In this document: positions 34,350 through 43,111 of the stretch, piece by piece
Numbering within the stretch: the first letter of the stretch is position 1
Layout: each line of letters begins with the position of its first letter
Assembly (NCBI RefSeq): GCF_030766935.1
Contig: NZ_JASERL010000005.1
Coordinates: 372,001-436,000, forward strand
Origin: Streptomyces sp. KL109B
GTDB lineage: Bacteria > Actinomycetota > Actinomycetes > Streptomycetales > Streptomycetaceae
Length of the DNA stretch: 64,000 bases
Direction: 5' to 3'
Notes under the pieces: generated by a model
What the model saw: the letters and a program-made list of their open reading frames with translations, nothing else
What the model was told of the DNA's origin: nothing
The model's database searches: none
Program-made: the position numbers and the translations under genes

Positions 34350-35588
34350 ATGGCAGGCAACTCGGAGTCGATGACTCCGCGCGCCAAGCTGGCCGTGACG
34401 GCCGGCCGGGCCGCGGCCAGGGTGTCGCGGGCGGCGGGCCGCGGCAGCGGATCAGTGATCGGCGGGAAGGTCGCGCTGCGGTTCGACCCCGAGCTGCTCG
34501 CGCGGGTCGCCCAGCACCTCGACGTGGTGCTCGTGTCGGCCACGAACGGGAAGACGACGACCACGCGACTGATCGCGGAGGCCCTGCGCGCCAGCGGCCC
34601 CGTCGTCTCGAACGCGCTGGGGGCGAACATGCCCGCAGGCATCACCTCCGCCCTGGCCGGCGGCGGCGACGCCCGCTACGGCGTGATCGAGGTCGACGAG
34701 AAGTACCTGGTCGGCGTCGCGCGTGACACCGACCCGAAGGCGATCGCGCTGCTCAACCTCTCGCGCGACCAGCTGGACCGCGCCGCCGAGACCCGCATGC
34801 TCGCCGAGAAGTGGCGCGAGGGCCTGTCCGGTTCGAAGTCGATCGTGATCGCGAACGCGGACGACCCGCTGATCGTCTGGGCCGCCTCCTCCTCGCCGAA
34901 CGTGGTGTGGGTCGCGGCGGGCCAGGAGTGGAAGGACGACGCCTGGTCCTGCCCGGCGTGCGGCGGCGTGATGCAGCGCCCCGGTGACGACTGGTTCTGC
35001 GGCGAGTGCGGTTTCCGCCGCCCGACGGCGAGTTGGGCGCTCCAGGGCGACCACGTCGTGGACCCGCACGGCTCCGCCTGGCCGATCCACCTCCAGCTGC
35101 CGGGCCGCGCGAACAAGGCGAACGCGGCGACGTCCGCCGCCGTCGCCGCCTGCTTCGGCGTGCCACCGCAGGTCGCCCTGGAGCGCATGTACCAGGTGCA
35201 GGCCGTGGCGGGCCGCTACGACGTCGTGCAGTTCCAGGACCGTGACCTGCGGCTTCTGCTCGCCAAGAACCCGGCGGGCTGGCTCGAAACGTTCACTCTG
35301 ATCGACCCGCCGCCCACCCCGGTGATCCTCTCGGTGAACGCGCGGGGCGCCGACGGCACCGACACCTCCTGGCTGTGGGACGTCGACTACACGCGGCTCG
35401 CCGGGCACCCGATCTGCGTGATCGGCGACCGCAGGCTCGACCTCGCGGTCCGCCTGGAGGTCGCGGGCCTGGACTTCCGGGTCTGCGACACGCTCGACGA
35501 GGCGGTGCAGATGTCTCCCCCGGGACGTATCGAGCTGATCGCCAACTACACCGCGTTCCAGGACGTCCGCCGCCGTGTGGGCAACTGA
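34350..35588 (+). CDS. murT: Lipid II isoglutaminyl synthase subunit MurT
   Basis: This 412-aa Mur-ligase-like protein has the ATP-binding NGKTTTTR loop (about 66-73), a central Mur domain and an inserted four-Cys zinc ribbon (CPAC ... CGEC). A C-terminal DUF1727-type domain follows. With GatD it amidates the alpha-carboxyl of D-glutamate in lipid II using glutamine and ATP, in the cytoplasm. The GatD gene follows after 36 bases. AAGGAGG stands upstream of the ATG. Confidence 0.94.
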   Translation: MAGNSESMTPRAKLAVTAGRAAARVSRAAGRGSGSVIGGKVALRFDPELLARVAQHLDVVLVSATNGKTTTTRLIAEALRASGPVVSNALGANMPAGITSALAGGGDARYGVIEVDEKYLVGVARDTDPKAIALLNLSRDQLDRAAETRMLAEKWREGLSGSKSIVIANADDPLIVWAASSSPNVVWVAAGQEWKDDAWSCPACGGVMQRPGDDWFCGECGFRRPTASWALQGDHVVDPHGSAWPIHLQLPGRANKANAATSAAVAACFGVPPQVALERMYQVQAVAGRYDVVQFQDRDLRLLLAKNPAGWLETFTLIDPPPTPVILSVNARGADGTDTSWLWDVDYTRLAGHPICVIGDRRLDLAVRLEVAGLDFRVCDTLDEAVQMSPPGRIELIANYTAFQDVRRRVGN

Positions 35589-35624
35589 CAGGCCGCACGA
35601 CACCGAGCGCGACAGCGAAGGATC

Positions 35625-36362
35625 ATGAGCATGAGTGACAACAGCCTGCGTCTCGTGTGGGTCTACCCCGACCTCCTGAGCACCTACGGCGACCAGGGCA
35701 ACGCCCTGGTGGTGGAGCGCCGCGCCCAGCAGCGCCGCCTCCAGGTCGAGCGCTACGACGTGCGCAGCGACCAGGCGGTGCCGACCTCCGGCGACATCTA
35801 CCTGATCGGCGGCGGCGAGGACCGCCCGCAGCGCCTCGCCGCGGAGCGGCTGCGTCGCGACGGCGGCCTGCAGCGCGCGGTGGCCAACGGCGCGATCGTC
35901 TTCTCGGTGTGCGCCGGGTACCAGATCCTCGGCCACGAGTTCGTGAACGACCTCGGGGAGCGCGAGTCCGGTCTCGGCCTCCTCGACGTCGTGTCCACGC
36001 GCGGCGAGGGCGAGCGCTGCGTCGGTGACGTACTGGGCGACATCGACCCGCAGTTGAACCTGCCGCAGCTCACCGGCTTCGAGAACCACCAGGGCGTCAC
36101 GCACCTCGGCCCGACCGCCCGCCCGTTCGCCCGCACCCGCTTCGGAAAGGGCAACGGCACGGGGGACGGCACCGAAGGCGCCTTCAACGACACGGTGTTC
36201 GGCACGTACATGCACGGGCCCGTGCTCGCGCGCAATCCGCAGATCGCCGACCTGCTCATCAAGTTGGCGCTCGATGTGAACGCGCTGCCTCCGGTGGACG
36301 ACCGCTGGTACGAGGCGCTGCGCGACGAGCGGATCGCGGCGGCCACGGCGCAGCCCGCGTAA
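35625..36362 (+). CDS. gatD: Lipid II isoglutaminyl synthase glutaminase subunit GatD
   Basis: This is a 245-aa class I glutamine amidotransferase. The nucleophile Cys lies in FSVCAGYQILG and the His in FGTYMHGP. It supplies ammonia to MurT. The start may be ATG at 35625 or at 35631, because AAGGA fits the second better. A strong hairpin follows its stop, so murT-gatD form one transcript. Confidence 0.94.
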   Translation: MSMSDNSLRLVWVYPDLLSTYGDQGNALVVERRAQQRRLQVERYDVRSDQAVPTSGDIYLIGGGEDRPQRLAAERLRRDGGLQRAVANGAIVFSVCAGYQILGHEFVNDLGERESGLGLLDVVSTRGEGERCVGDVLGDIDPQLNLPQLTGFENHQGVTHLGPTARPFARTRFGKGNGTGDGTEGAFNDTVFGTYMHGPVLARNPQIADLLIKLALDVNALPPVDDRWYEALRDERIAAATAQPA

Positions 36363-36369
36363 CCCCCGA

Positions 36370-36414
36370 AAGGGCCCGATAAGGGCACCATATGGGGCCC
36401 TTGTCGGGCCCCTT
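36370..36414 (+). terminator. Long hairpin after murT-gatD
   Basis: AAGGGCCCGATAAGGGC (36370-36386) pairs with GCCCTTGTCGGGCCCCTT (36397-36414) through about 17 bp, with one bulged base and one G-U, around a short loop. It lies 8 bases after the gatD stop and 149 bases before pfkA. This fits a Streptomyces-type terminator without a U-run. Confidence 0.8.
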
Positions 36415-36562
36415 AAGGGCACCACCGCGCCCATGTGAGCAGGCCGGTCCACCAGTCGGACAGCACGTGCGGCCGGGCCCCCGGACGCCGATAAGGTACG
36501 GGGGTCCAGCCGGACGGAGCGGTCCGGTCATCGGCCCACGTTTGCAAAGGTATTCCGGGCTT

Positions 36563-37588
36563 ATGCGTATTGGTGTCCTCACCTCCGGCGGTGACTGCCC
36601 CGGTCTGAACGCCGTGATCCGTTCGGTCGTGCACCGTGCCGTCGTCGACCACGGCGACGAGGTCATCGGCTTCCACGACGGGTGGAAGGGCCTGCTCGAG
36701 TGCGACTACCGCAAGCTGGACCTGGACGCCGTGGGCGGCATCCTCGCCCGTGGCGGCACCATCCTCGGCTCCTCCCGCGTCCAGCCGGCGCATCTGCGCG
36801 ACGGCGTCGAGCGGGCCAAGGGGCATCTCGCGGACCTCGGCCTGGACGCGATCATCCCGATCGGCGGTGAGGGCACCCTCAAGGCGGCCCGGCTGCTCTC
36901 GGACGGCGGCCTGCCGATCGTCGGCGTACCGAAGACGATCGACAACGACATCGCTGTCACCGACGTGACGTTCGGCTTCGACACGGCCGTCGGCGTCGCC
37001 ACGGAGGCCCTCGACCGCCTCAAGACCACCGCCGAGTCGCACCAGCGCGTGCTGATCGTCGAGGTCATGGGCCGGCACACCGGCTGGATCGCGCTGCACT
37101 CCGGGATGGCCGCGGGCGCGCACGCCGTCGTCGTCCCCGAGCGCCCCTTCGACGTGGAGGAGCTGGCGAAGAAGGTCGGCGAGCGGTTCGAGGCGGGCAA
37201 GAAGTTCGCGATCGTCGTCGCCGCCGAGGGCGCCAAGCCGCGCGCCGGTTCGATGGAGTTCGACGAGGGCGGCAAGGACATGTACGGCCACGAGCGGTTC
37301 GCCGGCATCGCCCGGCAGCTCGCGGTCGAGCTGGAGCAGCGCCTCGGCAAGGAGGCCCGCCCCGTGATCCTGGGCCACGTCCAGCGCGGCGGCACCCCCA
37401 CCGCGTACGACCGCGTGCTCGCGACGCGGTTCGGCTGGCACGCCGTGGAGGCCGTGCACCGCGGCGAGTTCGGCAAGATGACCGCGCTGCGCGGCACCGA
37501 CATCGTGATGACGTCGCTCGCCGAGGCCGTCCAGACACTGAAGACGGTGCCGGACGAGCGGTACGCCGAAGCCGAGTGCGTGCTCTGA
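36563..37588 (+). CDS. pfkA: 6-phosphofructokinase
   Basis: This 341-aa enzyme phosphorylates fructose 6-phosphate in glycolysis. Motifs are LTSGGDCPGLNAVIR (nucleotide loop), PIGGEGTLKAA, PKTIDNDI (catalytic Asp) and MGRHTGWIA. Gly in GGEGT favours ATP over pyrophosphate, while Lys in PKTIDND is shared with pyrophosphate-type enzymes. This is the mixed group III found in actinobacteria. It stands alone between two hairpins. The ATG has only a weak ribosome site. Confidence 0.95.
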   Translation: MRIGVLTSGGDCPGLNAVIRSVVHRAVVDHGDEVIGFHDGWKGLLECDYRKLDLDAVGGILARGGTILGSSRVQPAHLRDGVERAKGHLADLGLDAIIPIGGEGTLKAARLLSDGGLPIVGVPKTIDNDIAVTDVTFGFDTAVGVATEALDRLKTTAESHQRVLIVEVMGRHTGWIALHSGMAAGAHAVVVPERPFDVEELAKKVGERFEAGKKFAIVVAAEGAKPRAGSMEFDEGGKDMYGHERFAGIARQLAVELEQRLGKEARPVILGHVQRGGTPTAYDRVLATRFGWHAVEAVHRGEFGKMTALRGTDIVMTSLAEAVQTLKTVPDERYAEAECVL

Positions 37589-37612
37589 TCGACGCCCCGC
37601 CCCGAACTGCGT

Positions 37613-37652
37613 AGAACTGCCCCCGGCCGATACGACGGCCGGGGGCAGTTCT
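37613..37652 (+). terminator. Perfect 16-bp hairpin after pfkA
   Basis: AGAACTGCCCCCGGCC (37613-37628) and its exact complement (37637-37652) flank an 8-base loop, 24 bases after the pfkA stop and 48 bases before the next gene. It is a very stable intrinsic-type terminator. Confidence 0.9.
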
Positions 37653-37700
37653 ACTCTGGGGGCGCACAATCCGTACGAAACGAGCAACAGGAGCCGGCGG

Positions 37701-38654
37701 ATGGATCACAGCGGGCACGGCATGAACATGGATCTGCCGCCGTTCACGCTGGGGCGTGGCCTGGAATGGTCGGCCGACCCCTTCTTCCTCGTCGGGTGCC
37801 TGCTGGCGCTCGCCCTCTACGGATGGGGCGTGGTGCGCCTCGCGCGGCGCGGTGACGCGTGGCCGGTGTCCCGGACGATCGCGTTCGTCGTGGGCGTGCT
37901 CACCATCGGCCTGGTGATGTGCACCAAGCTGAACGACTACGGGATGGTCATGTTCAGCGTGCACATGGTGCAGCACATGGTCATCAGCATGCTGTCGCCG
38001 ATCCTGCTGCTCATGGGCGCCCCCATCACGCTCGCGCTGCGGGCGCTGCCCGTGGCCGCGAAGCGCGGCAGCAAGGGGCCGCGCGAGCTGCTCCTGTGGT
38101 TGCTGCACAGCCGCTACATGCGGATCATCACGCACCCGGCGTTCACGATCCCGCTGTTCATCGCGTCGCTGTACGCGCTGTACTTCACGCCGCTCTTCGA
38201 CTTCCTCATGGGGTCCAAGGTCGGCCACATCGCGATGATGGTGCACTTCCTCGCCGTGGGCCTGGTGTTCTTCTGGCCGATCATGGGCGTGGACCCGGGG
38301 CCGCACCGGCCCGGCTATGTGATGCGGATGCTGGAGCTGTTCGCGGGCATGCCGTTCCACGCGTTCTTCGGGATCGCGCTGATGATGGCGTCGACGACGA
38401 TGGTCGGCACGTTCGAGAATCCGCCCGCCTCGCTCGGCATCGATCCGCTCGCCGATCAGACGGCGGCGGGCGGCATCGCGTGGGCGTTCAGTGAGGTGCC
38501 CTCGGTCCTGGTGCTGCTCGCGCTGCTCTTCCAGTGGAAGAAGTCGGAGGACCGGCAGGCGCGCCGCAAGGACCGCGCCGCGGACCGCGACGGCGACAAG
38601 GAGCTGGAGGCGTACAACGCCTACCTGGCGTCTTTGAACGCGCGCGGGCAGTAG
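37701..38654 (+). CDS. CtaG-family cytochrome c oxidase assembly protein
   Basis: This 317-aa polytopic membrane protein has about seven helices and His/Met-rich segments typical of the caa3/CtaG family (MDHSGHGMNMD N-terminus, FSVHMVQHMVISM, MPFHAFFGIALMM). These are candidate copper-handling residues. It should help insert copper into heme-copper oxidase. CAGGAG lies before the ATG. The C-terminus is a charged cytoplasmic tail. Confidence 0.9.
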   Translation: MDHSGHGMNMDLPPFTLGRGLEWSADPFFLVGCLLALALYGWGVVRLARRGDAWPVSRTIAFVVGVLTIGLVMCTKLNDYGMVMFSVHMVQHMVISMLSPILLLMGAPITLALRALPVAAKRGSKGPRELLLWLLHSRYMRIITHPAFTIPLFIASLYALYFTPLFDFLMGSKVGHIAMMVHFLAVGLVFFWPIMGVDPGPHRPGYVMRMLELFAGMPFHAFFGIALMMASTTMVGTFENPPASLGIDPLADQTAAGGIAWAFSEVPSVLVLLALLFQWKKSEDRQARRKDRAADRDGDKELEAYNAYLASLNARGQ

Positions 38655-38709
38655 CGCTGCCGCCCCATTCCGGGTAACTATGTCCTTCCTGCGAGGAGGA
38701 GGGTACGAA

Positions 38710-38868
38710 ATGCCCGGTTCCACGAAGACGATGGGTGCGTTCACCGTGGGCGGCCTGGTGGCCGTGACCGCCTACACGGTGGCGCTCGGAAGCAATGGGT
38801 GGCTCTGGTTCGGCTGGGTCGTGCTGGGCCTGCTCACGGTGGCGATGGTGGCGTCGCGCAGCAACTGA
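38710..38868 (+). CDS. Small membrane protein
   Basis: This 52-aa protein has two closely spaced hydrophobic segments and a short tail. GAGGAGGAGGG immediately upstream of ATG 38710 is a very strong ribosome site and decides this start over ATG 38680. It follows the CtaG gene by 55 bases on the same strand and may be cotranscribed. Function unknown. Confidence 0.78.
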   Translation: MPGSTKTMGAFTVGGLVAVTAYTVALGSNGWLWFGWVVLGLLTVAMVASRSN

Positions 38869-38870
38869 CG

Positions 38871-39263
38871 TCAGAAGCGGAAGACGTAGCCCGTCGCCGC
38901 CTCCATCTCGCACGCGTTCCCGAAGGTCTTGTGCCAGGCGATCATCTCGCCGCGGTGGGTGCCGGTGGCCGCGACCGTCACCGGGTCGTACTGCTTGGTG
39001 CAGACCCGCGGGGTGCTCGGCAGTTCGTCGAGGTCGCCGTCCGCCACGTCGAGGGCGTCGCAGGCCTCGGCGGCGTACGGGTGGTGGCCCCGGGGCTGGG
39101 GCTCGCAGTGCAGACGGACGCCGCGGACCCAGGTGTTCTCGGCGCCGGACACGGTCAGGAAGAGGCCGCGCGGCGACTCGGGTTCGGCGGTGGTCGCGGC
39201 GTGCGCGGGGGCGGCCGCGGCGAGGGACAGGAGCGCGGCCACGGCCACGTAGACGGAACGCAT
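38871..39263 (-). CDS. Secreted subtilisin-inhibitor-like (SSI) protein
   Basis: This is a 130-aa precursor with a Sec signal peptide (about 1-22, cut after AHA). The mature protein has four Cys (53, 68, 88, 118) in the SSI pattern and the reactive-site loop VCTKQYDPV. The P1 residue is Lys90 with Gln91 at P1'. Lys at P1 is known to give trypsin as well as subtilisin inhibition in this family. It probably controls the strain's own extracellular proteases during development. It converges with the small membrane protein gene, 2 bases apart. Confidence 0.92.
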   Translation of the reverse strand: MRSVYVAVAALLSLAAAAPAHAATTAEPESPRGLFLTVSGAENTWVRGVRLHCEPQPRGHHPYAAEACDALDVADGDLDELPSTPRVCTKQYDPVTVAATGTHRGEMIAWHKTFGNACEMEAATGYVFRF

Positions 39264-39450
39264 GACGGGGAAACCTCCGGTGCTGGGACGTCAGGGTGGG
39301 AACAGGGCACCCGCCGGGACCGCCGCCGCCAAGCGGACGCGCCGCACAGTCCCCGCACAGGACCCGATCGGGCCCGGTCGGGCTCTCGCTTCGGCGCTGC
39401 CGATTGGTTACTGTGCGCACGCACACACTGGGGAGGGGGAGGCGAGCGGC

Positions 39451-40167
39451 ATGTTCTACCGGTTGCTCAAATACGTGATTCTGGGGCCGCTGCTGCGGCT
39501 GATCTTCCGTCCCCGGATCGAGGGCCTGGAACATCTGCCGGAGTCCGGCGCGGCGATCGTCGCCGGCAATCATCTGTCGTTCGCGGACCACTTCCTGATG
39601 CCCGCGATCATCAAGCGGCGGATCACATTCCTGGCGAAGGCCGAGTACTTCACCGGGCCCGGCATCAAGGGACGGCTCACCGCCGCGTTCTTCCGCAACA
39701 TCGGCCAGATCCCGGTCGACCGCTCGGGCAAGGAGGCCGGACAGGCGGCGATCCGCGAGGGGCTCGGGGTGCTGCGCCGCGGCGAGCTGCTCGGCATCTA
39801 TCCGGAGGGGACGCGCTCGCACGACGGGCGGCTCTACAAGGGCAAGGTCGGCGTCGCCGCCATGGCGCTGAAGGCGCAGGCGCCGGTGATCCCGTGCGCG
39901 ATGATCGGCACGTTCGAGGCGCAGCCGCCGGGCCAGAAGTTCCCGAAGATGCACCGGGTGACCATCCGCTTCGGCAAGCCGCTCGACTTCTCCCGCTACG
40001 TCGGGATGGACGGCGAGAAGGCGATCCTCCGCGCGGTCACCGACGAGATCATGTACGCGATCCTCGACCTGTCCGGCCAGGAGTACGTCGACAAGTACGC
40101 GGCCCTCGTGAAGGCGGAGGCCGAGGAGGAGAAGGCCCGGAAGTTCCCGCGGATGCCGCTGAGCTGA
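39451..40167 (+). CDS. 1-acyl-glycerol-3-phosphate-type acyltransferase (PlsC family)
   Basis: This 238-aa membrane-associated acyltransferase has the NHLSFADH motif (catalytic His/Asp), GQIPVDR and IYPEGTRS block III. These are the hallmarks of lysophosphatidate acyltransferases making phosphatidic acid. GGGGAGGGGGAGG stands upstream of the ATG. It stands alone. The exact acyl acceptor cannot be told from sequence, since Streptomyces have several paralogues. Confidence 0.92.
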   Translation: MFYRLLKYVILGPLLRLIFRPRIEGLEHLPESGAAIVAGNHLSFADHFLMPAIIKRRITFLAKAEYFTGPGIKGRLTAAFFRNIGQIPVDRSGKEAGQAAIREGLGVLRRGELLGIYPEGTRSHDGRLYKGKVGVAAMALKAQAPVIPCAMIGTFEAQPPGQKFPKMHRVTIRFGKPLDFSRYVGMDGEKAILRAVTDEIMYAILDLSGQEYVDKYAALVKAEAEEEKARKFPRMPLS

Positions 40168-40178
40168 CGCCCCGCGCG

Positions 40179-40244
40179 GACCGTGCCCTGTCCTGAGCGA
40201 AACCGTGCCCTGTCCTGAGCGAAACCGTGCTCTGCGCTGAGCAG
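40179..40244. repeat. 22-bp tandem repeat, three copies
   Basis: The units at 40179-40200 and 40201-40222 are almost identical (accgtgccctgtcctgagcga core). The third copy (40223-40244) carries substitutions. They lie in the short gap between the acyltransferase and the epimerase-like gene. No promoter element is recognised in them. Confidence 0.9.
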
Positions 40245-40286
40245 ATTCCGGCGCCCTCTCGGACCCCACGGACGTACGGTCCCGTC

Positions 40287-41318
40287 ATGAAGAAGGCATT
40301 GGTGATCGGTGCGGCAGGGCAGATCGGGCGGCCCACGGTGCGGGCGCTCGCGGCGGACGGCTGGGCGGTGACGGCGGCCTCGCGCGGCGGCCACCGGGAC
40401 CCGGGGTGGACCGGCGAGGTGCGCACCGCGCGGCTCGACCGTGAGGACGGCTCCGCGCTCGCCGCGCTGGTCGGGGACGGCGTCGAACTCGTCGTCGACA
40501 TGGTGGCCTTCGACCCGGCCCACGGGCAGCAGCTCGTGGGGCTCGCCGACCGGATCGGTTCGGCGGTCGTGGTATCCAGCGCCGCGGTGTACGAGGACGA
40601 TCAGGGCCGGGGCTTTCACACACAGGACCAGCCCGACGGCTGGCCGCACTATCCCGTGCCGATCCCGGAGACGTGCGGTACGGCGGCGCCTGGCGACGGC
40701 GCCAGGGCGCGCAAGGTACGGATCGAGCAGGATCTCCTTGCGCTCGGCGACCGGATGCCGACGACCGTGCTGCGGCCGTCGGCCGTGTACGGCCCGCACT
40801 GCCGCACCCCGCGCGAGCTGTACTTCGTGAAGCGGAACCTCGACGGGCGCCGCACGCGCGTGCTCGCGTACAACGGCGAGAGCCGCTTCCACCCGGCGAG
40901 CGTACGGAACCTGGCGGAGCTGGTGCGGCTCGCGGCGGCGCGTCCGGGCTCACGGGTCCTGAACGGGGCGGATCCCGACCACCCCACGGTCGGCGAGATC
41001 GGCGCGATGATCGACGCTCTCATGGGCGTCGAGACGGAGACCGTGCTCGTCGACGGACCTCCCCCGGCGCCGAACGTCGGGGACTCCCCCTGGTCCGTGC
41101 CCCGTCCGCTGCTCCTCGACATGTCCGCCGCCCAGCGCGAACTCGGGTACAAGCCGGTGACGACGTACGCCGACGCGCTGCCGGAGACCGTCGAGTGGCT
41201 CGCCGATCGGTTGCGCGAGCGGGACTGGCAGGACGGCTTCCCGAAGATGGTGGAGTCGTACACGACCGGGCTGTTCGACTACGAGGCCGAGGACGCCTGG
41301 CTGGCGTCCTCGGCCTGA
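40287..41318 (+). CDS. NAD-dependent epimerase/dehydratase-family protein
   Basis: This 343-aa Rossmann protein of the extended SDR type has GAAGQIG at the N-terminus for dinucleotide binding and VVSSAAVYED. The usual YxxxK catalytic pair is not evident near residue 150 (GDGARARKVRIEQ has Lys without Tyr), so it may be an atypical SDR with a reductase or binding role. TVLRPSAVYGPHC matches the family substrate loop. Substrate unknown. Confidence 0.85.
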   Translation: MKKALVIGAAGQIGRPTVRALAADGWAVTAASRGGHRDPGWTGEVRTARLDREDGSALAALVGDGVELVVDMVAFDPAHGQQLVGLADRIGSAVVVSSAAVYEDDQGRGFHTQDQPDGWPHYPVPIPETCGTAAPGDGARARKVRIEQDLLALGDRMPTTVLRPSAVYGPHCRTPRELYFVKRNLDGRRTRVLAYNGESRFHPASVRNLAELVRLAAARPGSRVLNGADPDHPTVGEIGAMIDALMGVETETVLVDGPPPAPNVGDSPWSVPRPLLLDMSAAQRELGYKPVTTYADALPETVEWLADRLRERDWQDGFPKMVESYTTGLFDYEAEDAWLASSA

Positions 41319-41344
41319 GGTACTACGTATAACTCACAGCCGAC

Positions 41345-42961
41345 TCACGGCTTGGGCGTGGCGTGCGGGGCGCACGTCACGTCCTTGTCGTCGGTCTTGC
41401 CGGTGAGCAGGTAGCTGTCGACGCGGTCGTTGACGCACGGGTTGGTGAGCCCGGTGACACCGTGCGAACCCGCGTCCTTCTCGGTGATGAGACGCGAGCC
41501 CTTGAACCGCTTGTGCAGCTCGACGGCGCCCTCGTACGGGGTGGCGGCGTCGCGCGTGGACTGCACGATGAGGACCGGCGGAAGGCCCTTGCCGGTCTTC
41601 ACGTCCAGCGGCGTCTGCTGCTTGGTCTTCCAGGTGGCGCAGGGCAGGTTCATCCACGCGTTGGACCACGTCATGAACGGGTACTTCTCGTGGAGCGCGG
41701 TGTTGTCCTTGTCCCACTTGGACCAGCTGGTGGGCCACTTGGCGTCGGCGCACTCGACGGCGGTGTAGACGGCGTTGCTGTTCTCCGCCGTCGCGTTGCC
41801 CGCCTTGTCGGACATGTCCGGGGCGGCGGCGTCGACCAGGGCCTGCGTGTCACCGGCGACGTACTTGCTCCACACCTGGGCGGTGGGCACCCACGCGGAG
41901 TCGTAGTACGGCGCGCTCTGGAAGAAGGCGATCAGCTCGGCCGGGCCTACGACCCCGCCGATGGGGTTCTTCTTGGCGGCGGCGCGCAGGGTCTCCCACT
42001 GCTCCTGGACCTTGGCTCGGGTGTCGCCGAGGTGGAAGGTGGCGTCGTTCTTGGCGACCCAGTCCTGCCAGTCCTTCCAGCGACCCTCGAAGGCGATGTC
42101 CTGGTTGAGGTTCGCCTGGTACCAGATGTTGCTCTTCGCCGGGTTGACGACGCTGTCGACGATCATGCGGCGGACGTGGCCCGGGAAGAGCGTGCCGTAG
42201 ACGGCGCCCAGGTACGTGCCGTAGGAGACGCCCAGGTAGTTGAGCTTCTTCTCGCCGAGGGCGGCGCGGATGACGTCGAGGTCGCGCGCGGTGTTCGGCG
42301 TCGTCATCTGCGGCAGCATCTCGCCGCTGCGCTCGGCGCAGCCGTCCGCGTACTCCTTGGCGAGCTTGCGCTGGGCGAGCTTGTCCGCCTCGGTTTCGGG
42401 CACCGGGTCGGCCTTCGGCGCCTTGACGTACTCCTGCGGGTCGACGCAGGAGATCGGCGCGGAGTGGCCGACGCCGCGCGGGTCGAAGCCGACGAAGTCG
42501 TAGGCCTTCGCCATCTTCGCGTAGATCGGGTTCTTGGTGGTCACGCGCGTCGGGAAGCGCATGCCGGAGCCGCCGGGGCCGCCCGGGTTGTAGACGAGGG
42601 AGCCCTGGCGCTCGTCCTTGGTGCCCGTGTTGCCGATGCGGTCGACGGCGAGCTCGATCTGCTTGCCGTACGGCTTCGCGTAGTCGAGCGGCACGGTGAC
42701 GTACCCGCACTGGATCGGCTTCGCGAGGCCCCAGTCGGCGGGGCAGTCCTTCCAGTCGACGCCGGCCTTCTCGGCCTTCGCGGCGGCGACGGCGGCGCCG
42801 CGCGCCTGGCGATCGGCCGTGCTGGTACCGGACTTGGGGGCGTCGGCCTGGGCGGCGGGGGCGGTGACCGCACCCGCTATCAGCGCCGCCGCGGCGAACG
42901 CGCCCGCGGAGCCGATCACCGCCTTCCGGCTGCCGCGCGCTGTCTGTCTGGTCCGTCTCAA
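41345..42961 (-). CDS. Secreted tripeptidyl aminopeptidase (alpha/beta hydrolase)
   Basis: This 538-aa exported serine peptidase has a twin-basic N-terminus, then a signal peptide ending near AAQADA. YNPGGPGGSG is the oxyanion region, GVSYGTYLG the nucleophile elbow, STRDAATPYEG gives the Asp and GSHGV the His. It matches the Streptomyces Tap/SlpD group that frees tripeptides from protein N-termini. The start TTG at 42961 is chosen because GGGAGG lies 6 nt upstream; an in-frame ATG at 42979 has none. It is the last gene before the urease operon on the same strand. Confidence 0.92.
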   Translation of the reverse strand: MRRTRQTARGSRKAVIGSAGAFAAAALIAGAVTAPAAQADAPKSGTSTADRQARGAAVAAAKAEKAGVDWKDCPADWGLAKPIQCGYVTVPLDYAKPYGKQIELAVDRIGNTGTKDERQGSLVYNPGGPGGSGMRFPTRVTTKNPIYAKMAKAYDFVGFDPRGVGHSAPISCVDPQEYVKAPKADPVPETEADKLAQRKLAKEYADGCAERSGEMLPQMTTPNTARDLDVIRAALGEKKLNYLGVSYGTYLGAVYGTLFPGHVRRMIVDSVVNPAKSNIWYQANLNQDIAFEGRWKDWQDWVAKNDATFHLGDTRAKVQEQWETLRAAAKKNPIGGVVGPAELIAFFQSAPYYDSAWVPTAQVWSKYVAGDTQALVDAAAPDMSDKAGNATAENSNAVYTAVECADAKWPTSWSKWDKDNTALHEKYPFMTWSNAWMNLPCATWKTKQQTPLDVKTGKGLPPVLIVQSTRDAATPYEGAVELHKRFKGSRLITEKDAGSHGVTGLTNPCVNDRVDSYLLTGKTDDKDVTCAPHATPKP

Positions 42962-43111
42962 GTGGAGCCTCCCGCACATCGATTCGATCCGTACATCGAT
43001 CGTGTTGCTGATCGGTACGCGGATCTTGTCGCGTGCGGGGTCCCTGACAACAGGGACGGCAGACGTTTTTTACCAATCCGATAAACGGTATGACCCGCCC
43101 CGGTGAGCGGT

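Noticed and set aside
36563..37588. Pyrophosphate-dependent phosphofructokinase
   Set aside because: PKTIDND is shared with PPi enzymes, but Gly in GGEGT in place of Asp favours ATP use.
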